DNA of 64,000 bases from UBA4971 sp029551185. Its GTDB lineage: Bacteria > Bacillota > SHA-98 > UBA4971. The position numbers were made by a program, and so were the translations under genes. The notes below the pieces were generated by a model that saw only the letters and a program-made list of their open reading frames with translations, was not told where the DNA came from and did no database searches. The DNA lies in contig DAOSZN010000008.1 of assembly GCA_035593725.1 (NCBI GenBank), positions 1-64,000 on the forward strand, in the 5' to 3' direction. This document shows, piece after piece, positions 7,298 through 16,016 of the stretch. Numbering within the stretch: position 1 is the first letter of the stretch; the number at the start of each line of letters is the position of its first letter.

Positions 7298-8878
7298 ATG
7301 AGAGCGCAAAGAGGTTTTGGCATACTGCCATGCCTGGCAGCCTTGGTTGTGCTTGCCGTTCTCCTGGTTTCTGTTGGAGCGGTCACTGAATACCCTGCCC
7401 AGGCGGCAGGCAAGACTCTTTCGATAATCGTTGATTCTGTGTCAGACCGTGCAGATGAGGCGGAAATCATTGCTACATATCTCCGTGCTGTCGGGGTTGA
7501 GGCGGAAGTGCGCGTATGGGAGTGGAACGCTCTGAAAGAGCGACTCCTTGCAGGAGAGAGGCAAATGTACCTTACTGATTGGGGTAGCGCGTACTTCGAT
7601 CCCTTTGACCTCGTAATACCTAAACTCAGCACAGGCGACAGAGGTAACTACTCAGGGTACAGCAACAGAGAACTCGACGAACTTCTTAAGCAAGTTCAGA
7701 TGACCGCGGATCAGAATGAGCGCAAGAAAGCTTACTTTGAGGCACAGAGGATCATTTTCCAGGACGCGCCTTGGATTTTCGGGTACGCGCTCAAAGAGAC
7801 CGAAGCTGCGAGAGCAGAAGTCACAAACTGGCAGCCTTCCATGGATTCCCGAATGAATCTCCATGACGTAGGGCTTACTCGAGGTGACACCATCGTTGTA
7901 GGAATGAAAGCAGACAAGATCATAACCCTCGACCCTGCCATGTATCGGGACAGATCCACCGAAACCGTCCTTCGTAACATGTTTGACGGCCTTGTCACTC
8001 GGACTTGGGATGGGAAGGTAGTGCCTGAGATAGCTGAGTCATGGACTGTTCCGTCTGACAATGTCTATGTCTTCAAGATTCGGAAAGACGTAAAGTTTCA
8101 CAATGGCGAAACCCTTGACGCAGATGATGTCGTGTTCACATTCGAGAGGATCCTCGAGGAAGGGGCGATTGCAGGTCAATCATCACCGCGGAAGGGACTT
8201 CTCGGTCCGCTGGACTCTGTTGAGAAGATAGATCAATACACAGTGAAGTTTACTCTTGCCAACCCATTCCCTATATTTCCTCAAGCGCTTGTCCATTTTC
8301 AGATTGTGCCTAAGGACTACATTAAGAAGGTCGGGGATAATGAATTTGCAGCGAAACCGATTGGCGCAGGCCCTTTTAAGTTCAAAGAAGGACGGCTGGA
8401 TGATCAGATAGTCATAGAGAGGTTTGATGGATATTACGGCGGTTCGCAGGAGATTCCCCCGGTAAGTGTTGCCCCTGTAAAACGGGCTATCTTTCGGATG
8501 ATGCCTGAGGCGACAGTAAGAGTAGCTGCTCTAAAAGCAGGCGAAGTCCACATTATTCAGCAAGTACCGCCGGATCTTGCAAGAACTCTTAGTGCGGACA
8601 AAAATATCCAAGTGAAAAGTGTGGACGGGACCCGCGTATATTGTGTGGAGATGAACTGCAAAAAGCCGCCTTTTGACGATGTCAGGGTGCGTCAGGCCAT
8701 GAATTATGCGGTTGACTGGAATGCAATTCTTACGTCCATCTATGGCGGGAACGGCGTCAGGTTGGCTTCTGCGTTCTTGCCCGGCGGATTCGGATTTGAT
8801 CCAGACCTTAAGCCGTATCCGTACAATCCTGACAAAGCCAAGGCTTTGCTTGGCGAAGCAGGCTACTTTGTCAAATAG
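7298..8878 (+). CDS. Circularly permuted oligopeptide-binding protein (SBP_bac_5 family)
   Basis: 526 residues from ATG at 7298, with AAGGAGG upstream. A signal peptide covers residues 1 to about 36 (cleavage near AQA|AGKT); there is no lipobox Cys. Residues 40-193 match what is normally the C-terminal part of DppA/OppA-type proteins: VRVWEWNALKERLLAGE, GYSNRELDELLKQ, EAQRIIFQDAPWIFGYALK, ending NLHDVGL. Residues 194-526 match the normal N-terminal and middle part: GDTIVVGMKADKIITLDPA, LRNMFDGLVTR, IRKDVKFHNGETLDADDVVF, PIGAGPFKF, and DVRVRQAMNYAVD. The protein stops at YPYNPDKAKALLGEAGY, exactly where the usual order would continue. All parts are present, but in swapped order. It would deliver peptides or a related ligand to the permeases encoded next. 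Confidence 0.9.
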   Translation: MRAQRGFGILPCLAALVVLAVLLVSVGAVTEYPAQAAGKTLSIIVDSVSDRADEAEIIATYLRAVGVEAEVRVWEWNALKERLLAGERQMYLTDWGSAYFDPFDLVIPKLSTGDRGNYSGYSNRELDELLKQVQMTADQNERKKAYFEAQRIIFQDAPWIFGYALKETEAARAEVTNWQPSMDSRMNLHDVGLTRGDTIVVGMKADKIITLDPAMYRDRSTETVLRNMFDGLVTRTWDGKVVPEIAESWTVPSDNVYVFKIRKDVKFHNGETLDADDVVFTFERILEEGAIAGQSSPRKGLLGPLDSVEKIDQYTVKFTLANPFPIFPQALVHFQIVPKDYIKKVGDNEFAAKPIGAGPFKFKEGRLDDQIVIERFDGYYGGSQEIPPVSVAPVKRAIFRMMPEATVRVAALKAGEVHIIQQVPPDLARTLSADKNIQVKSVDGTRVYCVEMNCKKPPFDDVRVRQAMNYAVDWNAILTSIYGGNGVRLASAFLPGGFGFDPDLKPYPYNPDKAKALLGEAGYFVK

Positions 8879-8911
8879 CAGCTGCCCGAAATGTAGATAC
8901 CGGAGGTTAGA

Positions 8912-9928
8912 ATGACACGCACACAGGTACAGGTAATAGAACGTATACTCGCTGCAGTCCCGATAATGCTTGGGGTTGTGATATTTACGTTTCTTTTCAT
9001 GCGGATGATTCCAGGGGATCCGGTGGATATCATGATGGGCGAAGCAGGTGGAGTGACTCTCGAGGAGATGGACTTCCTAAGGGCGCAGTTTGATCTCGAT
9101 AAGCCACTTCCGGTGCAGCTTGCGAGGTATCTCGGAAGGCTTGTTCAAGGAGATATGGGGTACTCGATTCAAAGGGCCCGTCCTGTGAAAGAAGTGATTC
9201 TTGAAGCAGTTCCTGCCACTATTGAGTTGGCATTGTTTTCGTTGCTGTTTGCACTTATAGTAGGTATTCCCCTGGGAATCGCCTCCGCGCGACGTCAGAA
9301 CTCTCTTGTTGATCGTGTTGGGATGACTGTATCTTTTTTGGGGATATCAATGCCTGCTTTCTGGCTGGGGATAATCGGGATCATTGTATTTTCGCTCAGG
9401 CTCGGCTGGCTTCCTACATCAGGCAGGATCACCTATGGCATGGAACCTGCCGCTATAACCGGTCTCCTGACACTGGATGCCGTAATTACCGGAGACACTC
9501 AAGCGCTCAAAGACGCTTTGAGACATCTTGCCCTCCCGGCAATTACCTTAGGAGCCGGGGTAGCGGCTGTAGTCGCCAGAGTTACAAGATCCAGTATGCT
9601 GGAAGCGCTGAAGACAGATTATGTCCTGTTCGCCAAGGCTAAAGGCGTGCCTGAGATGGTTGTCGTGGTCAGGCATGCCCTACGAAACGCCCTTATTCCA
9701 ACGGTGACAGTCGTCGGGCTCCAGATAGGGACGTTACTTGGGGGAAACATGATAGTGGAAACCATCTTCGGATGGCCGGGCCTGGGACGAATAGTGGTGG
9801 ATGCGATATTCTCCAGAGACTATCCGCTGGTTCAGGCAGCAGTCATGGTTTATGCTTTGACTTTTGTGGTGATAAACCTTGCCACTGACATTCTTTACAC
9901 CTATCTCAATCCCAAGATGACGCTTTAG
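8912..9928 (+). CDS. oppB: Oligopeptide ABC transporter permease (OppB/DppB type)
   Basis: 338 residues; ATG at 8912 behind CGGAGG. The N-terminal signature is ILAAVPIMLGVVIFTFLFMRMIPGD followed by the periplasmic segment LRAQFDLDKPLPVQLARYLGR, both typical of DppB. The core has about six membrane segments, and the cytoplasmic EAA-type coupling loop reads DYVLFAKAKGVPEMVVVVRHA. The C-terminus ends LYTYLNPKM, as in the family. It forms the membrane channel with the OppC-like protein encoded 66 bp downstream. Confidence 0.95.
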   Translation: MTRTQVQVIERILAAVPIMLGVVIFTFLFMRMIPGDPVDIMMGEAGGVTLEEMDFLRAQFDLDKPLPVQLARYLGRLVQGDMGYSIQRARPVKEVILEAVPATIELALFSLLFALIVGIPLGIASARRQNSLVDRVGMTVSFLGISMPAFWLGIIGIIVFSLRLGWLPTSGRITYGMEPAAITGLLTLDAVITGDTQALKDALRHLALPAITLGAGVAAVVARVTRSSMLEALKTDYVLFAKAKGVPEMVVVVRHALRNALIPTVTVVGLQIGTLLGGNMIVETIFGWPGLGRIVVDAIFSRDYPLVQAAVMVYALTFVVINLATDILYTYLNPKMTL

Positions 9929-9994
9929 TAAGCTTAGGGAGACCATTTGAGGGCTTAAGATTACAGTTTATGGAAAGGAGGCGCTGCACATCAC

Positions 9995-10957
9995 ATGTCA
10001 GTAAACATTGAGCACGCTGATGAAATTAAAAGACATGCCTGGGATTCCGAGGCTTATCCAATTGGAAGGCCTGTGCCTACGGCATACAGTCGCCCATGGT
10101 CCGGGCTTCAAAGCGCATGGGACATATTGCTCAAATTAATGAGTCATCCGGGTGCAGTCGTTGGAGGTTTTGTGATCCTGGCATACGTTATTTGTGCAGT
10201 ATTTGCGCCTTACATAGCTCCGTACAGCCCGGATGAGGTGTCTCTTACCGAAAGGTTTCTCGCACCTGCTTTGACAGGCCTGCATCCTTTTGGCACGGAT
10301 CAGCTGGGAAGGGACATGCTTTCCAGGGTCATATACGGTGCTCGCGTCTCCATCCTCGTAGGAGTTTTGACCATAGCGATTTCCATGGCGGTAGGAGTAG
10401 GGCTTGGACTCGTAGCAGGCTACTATCAAGGCACCTTTGACAAAATCATGTCAAGGTTTACTGATTTACTTCTGGCGTTCCCGTACTTGATATTCGTTAT
10501 TGGGATGATGTCTGTTTTGGGCCCCGGGTTCTGGAATCTCATCTTAGCCCTTTGCTTTAAGGGTTGGGTCGAGTTCTACAGACTAGCCAGAGCTGAAGTA
10601 ATGTCTCAGAAAACATGCGAATATGTTGAGGCTGCCCGTGCGCTTGGCCGGTCTGACGCTTCTATCATGATTTCAGAGATTCTCCCCAACATAATCCATT
10701 CCATCTTGGTCCTTGGGACATTGCGCATGGGGAATATGATAGTCACGGAGTCGTCTTTAAGCTTCCTAGGTCTCGGTGTGCCGCCGAGGATTCCTGCATG
10801 GGGCTCCATGGTATCCGATGGGCGCCGTTACATGCTGAATGCATGGTGGGTAGCGACTCTGCCCGGGCTTGCCCTTGTCATTTTAGTGCTTGCTATTAAT
10901 CTTGTGGGAGAAGGCCTCCGGGATGTGTTGGATCCTAAGTTGCAGGAGGGTCAATAG
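9995..10957 (+). CDS. oppC: Oligopeptide ABC transporter permease (OppC/DppC type)
   Basis: 320 residues from ATG at 9995; AAGGAGG lies about 12 nt upstream. A cytoplasmic N-terminal tail precedes the first membrane helix (VVGGFVILAYVICAVFAPYIAPY). The family motif HPFGTDQLGRDMLSRVIYGA is followed by the coupling loop EYVEAARALGRSDASIMISEI and the C-terminal signature FLGLGVPPRIPAWGSMVSDG. The next gene starts directly after its stop codon, so translational coupling is likely. Confidence 0.95.
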   Translation: MSVNIEHADEIKRHAWDSEAYPIGRPVPTAYSRPWSGLQSAWDILLKLMSHPGAVVGGFVILAYVICAVFAPYIAPYSPDEVSLTERFLAPALTGLHPFGTDQLGRDMLSRVIYGARVSILVGVLTIAISMAVGVGLGLVAGYYQGTFDKIMSRFTDLLLAFPYLIFVIGMMSVLGPGFWNLILALCFKGWVEFYRLARAEVMSQKTCEYVEAARALGRSDASIMISEILPNIIHSILVLGTLRMGNMIVTESSLSFLGLGVPPRIPAWGSMVSDGRRYMLNAWWVATLPGLALVILVLAINLVGEGLRDVLDPKLQEGQ

Positions 10958-12022
10958 ATGGATGCCTTTGATAATCAAACTAAACATGACACCTTAATTC
11001 ATGATAAACCTGACAGCCTGACCCATGATGAAAAATCCCCGGTGCTTGAGATTTCAGGGCTTTCAACAGAGTATCCTACTCCCCGAGGGACTGTCCACGC
11101 AGTTCGCGGCGTTGATCTCGTCTTGGGGAAAGGCGATATTCTGGCCATTGTAGGTGAGTCAGGATGCGGCAAGAGCGCATGCCTCCTCTCGATAATGAGA
11201 CTTGTCCCTCCTCCGGGACGAATTGTCAAAGGGTCTGTCAAGTTTCGAGGCAAGGAGCTCCTCGCCCTGTCCGAGGCAGAGATGAGGGAGCTGCGAGGAA
11301 AAGACATGGCTATGGTCTTTCAAGACCCCATGACTACCTTGAACCCGGCATACCGGGTGGGGGAACAGATCTCCGAGTCGCTTCGTGTTCACAGACTTCT
11401 TCCGGGGTTTCCCGGACGCCTCTTGCGCAAAGAGAGAGAGAGGGAGCGGGAACGGGTAATAGATCTTCTCAAACAGGTGGGGATACCGTCTCCGGAGCAT
11501 AGGCACCTCGAGTATCCCCACCAATTCAGCGGTGGGATGCAACAACGTATCCTCATCGCTATCGCACTTGCGTGTAGACCTAAGGTCATACTTGCTGATG
11601 AACCCACCACTGCTTTGGATGTCACGGTCCAGGCGCAAGTGCTTGACTTAATGCGGGAAATCAACGAGGAACTTGGAACAGCGATAGTCCTCGTCACTCA
11701 TGACTTAGGTGTCGCCGCCGAATTCTGTTATAAGGCTGCTGTGATGTACGCAGGCCAAATTGTCGAGTCCGGAGGGATTGAGGACGTGCTTTCTTCTCCG
11801 CTTCATCCTTACACAAGAGGGCTTCTTAAGTCTATTCCCAAGATTGGCCAAAGACGTGAACTTGTTCCGATAAACGGCGAAGTTCCTGATCTTACCGATC
11901 TTTCCGAAGGATGCAGCTTTGCTCCGCGCTGCAGGGAAGCTTACTCATACTGCGAGCGTACTTCGCCCCCCCTAGTACATTTAAAGAACGGGCGCAAAGT
12001 CCGTTGCCATCTTTATACGTAG
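10958..12022 (+). CDS. oppD: Oligopeptide ABC transporter ATP-binding protein (OppD type)
   Basis: 354 residues; ATG immediately follows the oppC stop, with GGAGG inside the end of oppC. Motifs: Walker A GESGCGKSA, Q-loop MVFQDPMTTLNPAYRVGEQ, signature FSGGMQQRILIAIAL, Walker B VILADEPTTALD and switch VTHDLGV. The C-terminal oligopeptide extension includes LHPYTRGLLKSIP and EGCSFAPRCREAYSYC. The first 30 residues form a poorly conserved polar extension rich in Asp and His. A short purine repeat encodes an unusual RERERERER run at about residue 154. Partner ATPase of the divergent OppF-like protein. Confidence 0.94.
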   Translation: MDAFDNQTKHDTLIHDKPDSLTHDEKSPVLEISGLSTEYPTPRGTVHAVRGVDLVLGKGDILAIVGESGCGKSACLLSIMRLVPPPGRIVKGSVKFRGKELLALSEAEMRELRGKDMAMVFQDPMTTLNPAYRVGEQISESLRVHRLLPGFPGRLLRKERERERERVIDLLKQVGIPSPEHRHLEYPHQFSGGMQQRILIAIALACRPKVILADEPTTALDVTVQAQVLDLMREINEELGTAIVLVTHDLGVAAEFCYKAAVMYAGQIVESGGIEDVLSSPLHPYTRGLLKSIPKIGQRRELVPINGEVPDLTDLSEGCSFAPRCREAYSYCERTSPPLVHLKNGRKVRCHLYT

Positions 12023-12239
12023 GTCCGTATTGTGTGGCTTCCCTCATGCATGCATATGCTCGATTAAATCCGGTTGTCCTCGCACATGATATTCATGTCA
12101 TATCCGGGTTTTCTCATCCGTAGGCTCAATTGAACCAGGCTTGCTTGCGAATAATTCCTCAGTTGGGGTAAATCCTAAGAATAGGTCGGCTCTTCCAGGG
12201 TCGGCATCCGGATTCGGATCCACTGAAGGAGGAGATATG

Positions 12240-13511
12240 ATGCATGTGATTATGCTTTCGTGGGAGTATCCCCCAAGGGTGGTCGGGGGTATAGCCAGGC
12301 ATGTGGAGGACCTTGCCAAAGCCCTTGTCAAGCAGGGAGTAGATGTGGACGTAATTACCTCAGCCCACGACAAGGCTTGCGAAGAAGAAGATGATGAAGG
12401 GGTGAAAGTCTTCAGGGTCCCTTTTCAGAGTCCTTCTCCACCTGACTTCATCACTTGGGTCATGCAAATGAACCTGAATCTTCTGGAGCGTGGGATTGAA
12501 CGGGCTGCCACCGGTGCAGATCTCGTGCATGCTCATGATTGGGTGGTTGCGTACTCCGCGAAAGTCTTAAAACACGCTTTCAATATCCCCCTAGTCGCCA
12601 CGATTCATGCTACGGAATACGGCCGTAATTGGGGCCTTCATAATGATTTGCAGCGTTACATCAGTAATGTCGAATGGTGGTTAGGGTTTGAGGCTTGGCG
12701 TGTTATATGCTGTAGTCAGCATATGCGTCAAGAGCTGTCGTGGATATTTCAGCTCCCAGGAGATAAACTGCATGTAATCCCTAACGGAGTCAACCCGGCC
12801 CGGTTTGATGTCCCTTCTGACGATGATCCGGCTGCTTTTAGGTTGCAATGGGCTGCGCCTGATGAGAAATTGGTTTTCTATATCGGCAGACTGGTGCACG
12901 AGAAAGGAGTTCACATTCTCCTTGACGCATTTTCGAAGGTGCTCGCATATAGAGACAAAACCAAGCTGGTAATTGCAGGCAAAGGTCCTGCAGCCGCATA
13001 CCTCAAGGAACATGCCCATGCCCTGGGAATCTACAACAGGGTATTCTTTGCCGGGTTCGTTGATGACTTAACCCGCAACAGACTCTACAAATGCTCAGAC
13101 GTGGCTGTCGTCCCCAGCCTCTATGAACCTTTTGGCATCACTGCGCTGGAAGCCATGGCTTGCGGGACTCCGGTTGTGGTCTCAGATGTAGGAGGGTTAG
13201 GTGAAGTTGTCAGGCATGGAGTTACCGGCATGAAGTGTTATGCAGGTAACCCAAATTCACTTGCTGACAATATCCTAACCCTTCTTGCAGACGAGAAGCT
13301 ATGTGACGGGATCCGTGCCAATGCTAAAAATGATGTCCTGACTAAGTTCAACTGGGACATAATAGCTAAAGAAACCTCCGAGGTCTATGACGAGGTTCAT
13401 CAGGCATACAAGGCCGGCCCCTGGGCGGTAACGAGGCCCGGATGGGTCTTTCAGAGCCGGGAGACTGTCAGGCCGGAGTATTCGCGATACTTCGCCCATG
13501 ACACTGTGTAG
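12240..13511 (+). CDS. Family 4-type glycosyltransferase, probable alpha-glucan (glycogen) synthase
   Basis: 423 residues. Of two adjacent ATGs, 12240 is preferred because it lies 7 nt after AAGGAGG; 12237 is only 4 nt away. The N-terminal Rossmann domain begins MHVIMLSWEYPPRVVGGIAR, with the Gly-rich acceptor loop; VHAHDW and IHATEYGR follow. The C-terminal GT-B domain contains FYIGRLVHEKGVHILLDAF and the nucleotide-sugar site PSLYEPFGITALEAMACGTP, which carries the E-x7-E pair of retaining GT4/GT5 enzymes. Directly followed by an NDP-sugar pyrophosphorylase gene and by branching-type GH57 genes, so glucan chain elongation from NDP-glucose is the best guess. Confidence 0.82.
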   Translation: MHVIMLSWEYPPRVVGGIARHVEDLAKALVKQGVDVDVITSAHDKACEEEDDEGVKVFRVPFQSPSPPDFITWVMQMNLNLLERGIERAATGADLVHAHDWVVAYSAKVLKHAFNIPLVATIHATEYGRNWGLHNDLQRYISNVEWWLGFEAWRVICCSQHMRQELSWIFQLPGDKLHVIPNGVNPARFDVPSDDDPAAFRLQWAAPDEKLVFYIGRLVHEKGVHILLDAFSKVLAYRDKTKLVIAGKGPAAAYLKEHAHALGIYNRVFFAGFVDDLTRNRLYKCSDVAVVPSLYEPFGITALEAMACGTPVVVSDVGGLGEVVRHGVTGMKCYAGNPNSLADNILTLLADEKLCDGIRANAKNDVLTKFNWDIIAKETSEVYDEVHQAYKAGPWAVTRPGWVFQSRETVRPEYSRYFAHDTV

Positions 13512-13532
13512 AAGAACGGAGGCAGGATTCAC

Positions 13533-16013
13533 TTGAAGGCAGTGGTAATGGCAGGCGGAAAAGGGACGAGACTCAGGCCGCTTACATGTGACAGGCCGAA
13601 ACCCATGGTTCCGGTGGTAAATCGCCCTATGTTGGAGCATGTCATTGACCTCCTGAAACTCCACGGGTTTTCGGAGATTTTCGCTACACTCTACTACATG
13701 CCTGAAGTCATTCAGGACTATTTCGGCCAAGGAGACAGGTTCGGTGTCACAATGCATTACTCTGTCGAGGATACCCCGCTTGGTACAGCAGGAAGCGTCA
13801 AAACATGTGAACGCTACCTGGATTCAACCTTTCTTGTAATTTCCGGAGATGCGCTTACAGATATTCACTTAGGTGAGGCTGTCGAGTTTCACAAGGCCAA
13901 AGGTGCAATTGCAACAATTGTCCTCACTCATGTCACAAACCCTCTGGAATACGGGGTGGTAATAACTGACGATGACGGGCGTATTACGCGCTTTTTAGAG
14001 AAACCCAGTTGGAGTGAGGTATTCAGCGATACTGTAAATACCGGTATTTATGTGTTGGAACCCGAGGCGTTACGTCTTTTCGACACAGGACAACAGTTTG
14101 ACTTCAGCAAGAACCTGTTCCCGCTCATTCTCAAGAAGGGGCTGCCTTTATTTGGGTATATCGCTGACGGCTATTGGAGCGATGTGGGGAATATTGAGCA
14201 ATACCGGAAGACTCACTACGACATTCTCCAAGGGCCGGCTCAGGTGAATATTCCCGGAGAAGAAATCGCAAAAGGAATTTACATGGGGACAGGCACTGAA
14301 ATCCATCCGGATACAAGGCTTGATGCGCCCATTGTAATCGGGGACTTCTGTCGCATTAGGCGAGGTGCGGAGATTGGGTCAGGCACGATCATCGGACACA
14401 ACAATATCCTAAGTGAAGGCGTTTCCGTAAAACGAAGTGTTATCTGGGATGATTCTTTCTTCGGAAAGGACGCTGAACTGAGAGGCGCTATTGTATGTAG
14501 TAAAGCAAGCCTTAAGTCAAAGGCAGCAGTGTTTGAAGGGTCAGTCATCGGGTCTCGCTGTGTCATAGGGGCGCACTCAATTATCAGGCCCAGTGTGAAG
14601 ATATGGCCTGAGAAAACAATTGACGCAGGAACTGCCATAACCACGAGTCTGGTGTGGGGAGCGAAGTGGTCCAAGAGATTGTTCGGTACATACGGAGTCT
14701 CAGGCCTCGTTAATGTGGAACTGACCCCGGAAATCGCAGCGAAACTAGGCGCAGCTTACAGCTCATGCTTCAGGGAAAGGCCACAGGTAGTCGTGAGTTC
14801 AGACGCATACAAGCCTTCTCGTATGGTAAAGAGAGCGCTTACATCAGGCCTCCTCTCCGGTGGAGCAAGCGTCTATGATTTGGGCCGTATGACCACCTCT
14901 GTAACCCGTTACGCTGTCACAGCGTTAGGAGTGAGCGGAGGCCTTCACGTGAGACTCTCGCCATATGACCCGGATATCGTCTTAATCGAATTCCTCGATG
15001 ATAAGGGTATGAATATCGATAAATCCACAGAACGGAAAATAGAAAACGCGTTTTTCAGTGAAGACTTTACGAGAGTATGTCCGGATGATATTGGAGAGGT
15101 GGCATTTCTTACTCGCCTTGTCGAAGAGTACTTAGATTGTTTGCTCAAAACAATATCTGTGGACTTGATAAGGGCAAAGCAATTTCCGGTCGTGGTGGAC
15201 TACGATCCCGGGAATCTATCCCTGATCCTGCCGTCCTTTCTCTCTGCGTTAGGTTGCAGGGTATCTGCATCAGACAGGGATAATTCCGGGGATCATGGGC
15301 CCAGGCATCTCCTGGATATGCTGGACTCCTTATCATTCCTGGCAAAGTCGGTAATTGCCAAGCAGGCTGCTCTTGGCATAATCGTTGACAGCAACGCGGA
15401 AAGGTTGTTTCTTGTCGATGAGAGGGGAAACAGGGTGTCTGACGACCTATTTGTAGCCCTCATGTCTCTCGTTGCTTTGAAATCGCAGGAAGGCGCCACT
15501 GTGGCAGTGCCGGTTACAGCCTCACGAATCATCGAGGATATGGCCGGAAGCTACCGTGGACGTGTAATTCGCACCCGGGCAAATCCCAGATCAGTTATGG
15601 AAAAAGCCATTGAGGCGAAGATTTTCATAGGCGAAAAGGGCCTTCCCGGGTTTCAAGCGCCTTTTGACGCGCTCTTCTCTCTTGGGAAAATCCTCGAGAC
15701 TATGGCAAGGGACGGCATCAGCCTCTCGGAGCTGGTCTCTATGGTTCCTCAGTTCTATATCAGCAAGCGCAGTGTCAAATGCCCTTGGGAAGCGAAAGGC
15801 AAGGTAATGCGCACTTTGATCGATGAGACCCGCACAAAGAAAGTGGAACTCATAGACGGTATCAAAGTCTACCATGAGACAGGGTGGGCCTTGGTTTTGC
15901 CTGATTCAGAGGAGCCTCTCTTTCACATCTACAGCGAGGCTTCGACTCCGGATGAAGCTGAGGCGTTAAGAGAGGCTTACATGAGCCGTATATGCGAAAT
16001 CGGGCTGATCTAA
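13533..16013 (+). CDS. Sugar-1-phosphate nucleotidyltransferase fused to a degenerate phosphomannomutase domain
   Basis: 826 residues from TTG at 13533, with GGAGG upstream. Residues 1-235 form a nucleotidyltransferase: MKAVVMAGGKGTRLRPLTCD, the Lys of RPKPMVPVVNRPM, GTAGSVK and ISGDALTD. About residues 245-350 are left-handed beta-helix hexapeptide repeats (PIVIGDFCRIRRGAEIGSG). From about 375 to the end is a phosphohexomutase-like region (VVVSSDAYKPSRMVKRAL), but the catalytic Ser loop normally read TASHNP is GLHVRLSPYDP, and the metal loop DxDGDR is VDSNAERLF. The mutase half is therefore probably inactive. The first half likely makes NDP-glucose or NDP-mannose; glucan-gene neighbours favour glucose. 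Its stop is 3 bp from the convergent GH57 gene. Confidence 0.85.
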   Translation: MKAVVMAGGKGTRLRPLTCDRPKPMVPVVNRPMLEHVIDLLKLHGFSEIFATLYYMPEVIQDYFGQGDRFGVTMHYSVEDTPLGTAGSVKTCERYLDSTFLVISGDALTDIHLGEAVEFHKAKGAIATIVLTHVTNPLEYGVVITDDDGRITRFLEKPSWSEVFSDTVNTGIYVLEPEALRLFDTGQQFDFSKNLFPLILKKGLPLFGYIADGYWSDVGNIEQYRKTHYDILQGPAQVNIPGEEIAKGIYMGTGTEIHPDTRLDAPIVIGDFCRIRRGAEIGSGTIIGHNNILSEGVSVKRSVIWDDSFFGKDAELRGAIVCSKASLKSKAAVFEGSVIGSRCVIGAHSIIRPSVKIWPEKTIDAGTAITTSLVWGAKWSKRLFGTYGVSGLVNVELTPEIAAKLGAAYSSCFRERPQVVVSSDAYKPSRMVKRALTSGLLSGGASVYDLGRMTTSVTRYAVTALGVSGGLHVRLSPYDPDIVLIEFLDDKGMNIDKSTERKIENAFFSEDFTRVCPDDIGEVAFLTRLVEEYLDCLLKTISVDLIRAKQFPVVVDYDPGNLSLILPSFLSALGCRVSASDRDNSGDHGPRHLLDMLDSLSFLAKSVIAKQAALGIIVDSNAERLFLVDERGNRVSDDLFVALMSLVALKSQEGATVAVPVTASRIIEDMAGSYRGRVIRTRANPRSVMEKAIEAKIFIGEKGLPGFQAPFDALFSLGKILETMARDGISLSELVSMVPQFYISKRSVKCPWEAKGKVMRTLIDETRTKKVELIDGIKVYHETGWALVLPDSEEPLFHIYSEASTPDEAEALREAYMSRICEIGLI

Positions 16014-16016
16014 ATC

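Noticed and set aside
7298..8878. Frameshift or gene-fusion artefact explaining the odd domain order of the binding protein
   Set aside because: The frame is continuous, the signal peptide and ribosome site are good, and both blocks are complete with ends that meet at a single point; permutation is the simpler reading.
14050..14674. Open frames on both strands inside the nucleotidyltransferase gene and similar ones across other long genes
   Set aside because: They are shadows of well-supported coding frames, without ribosome sites or recognisable domains.
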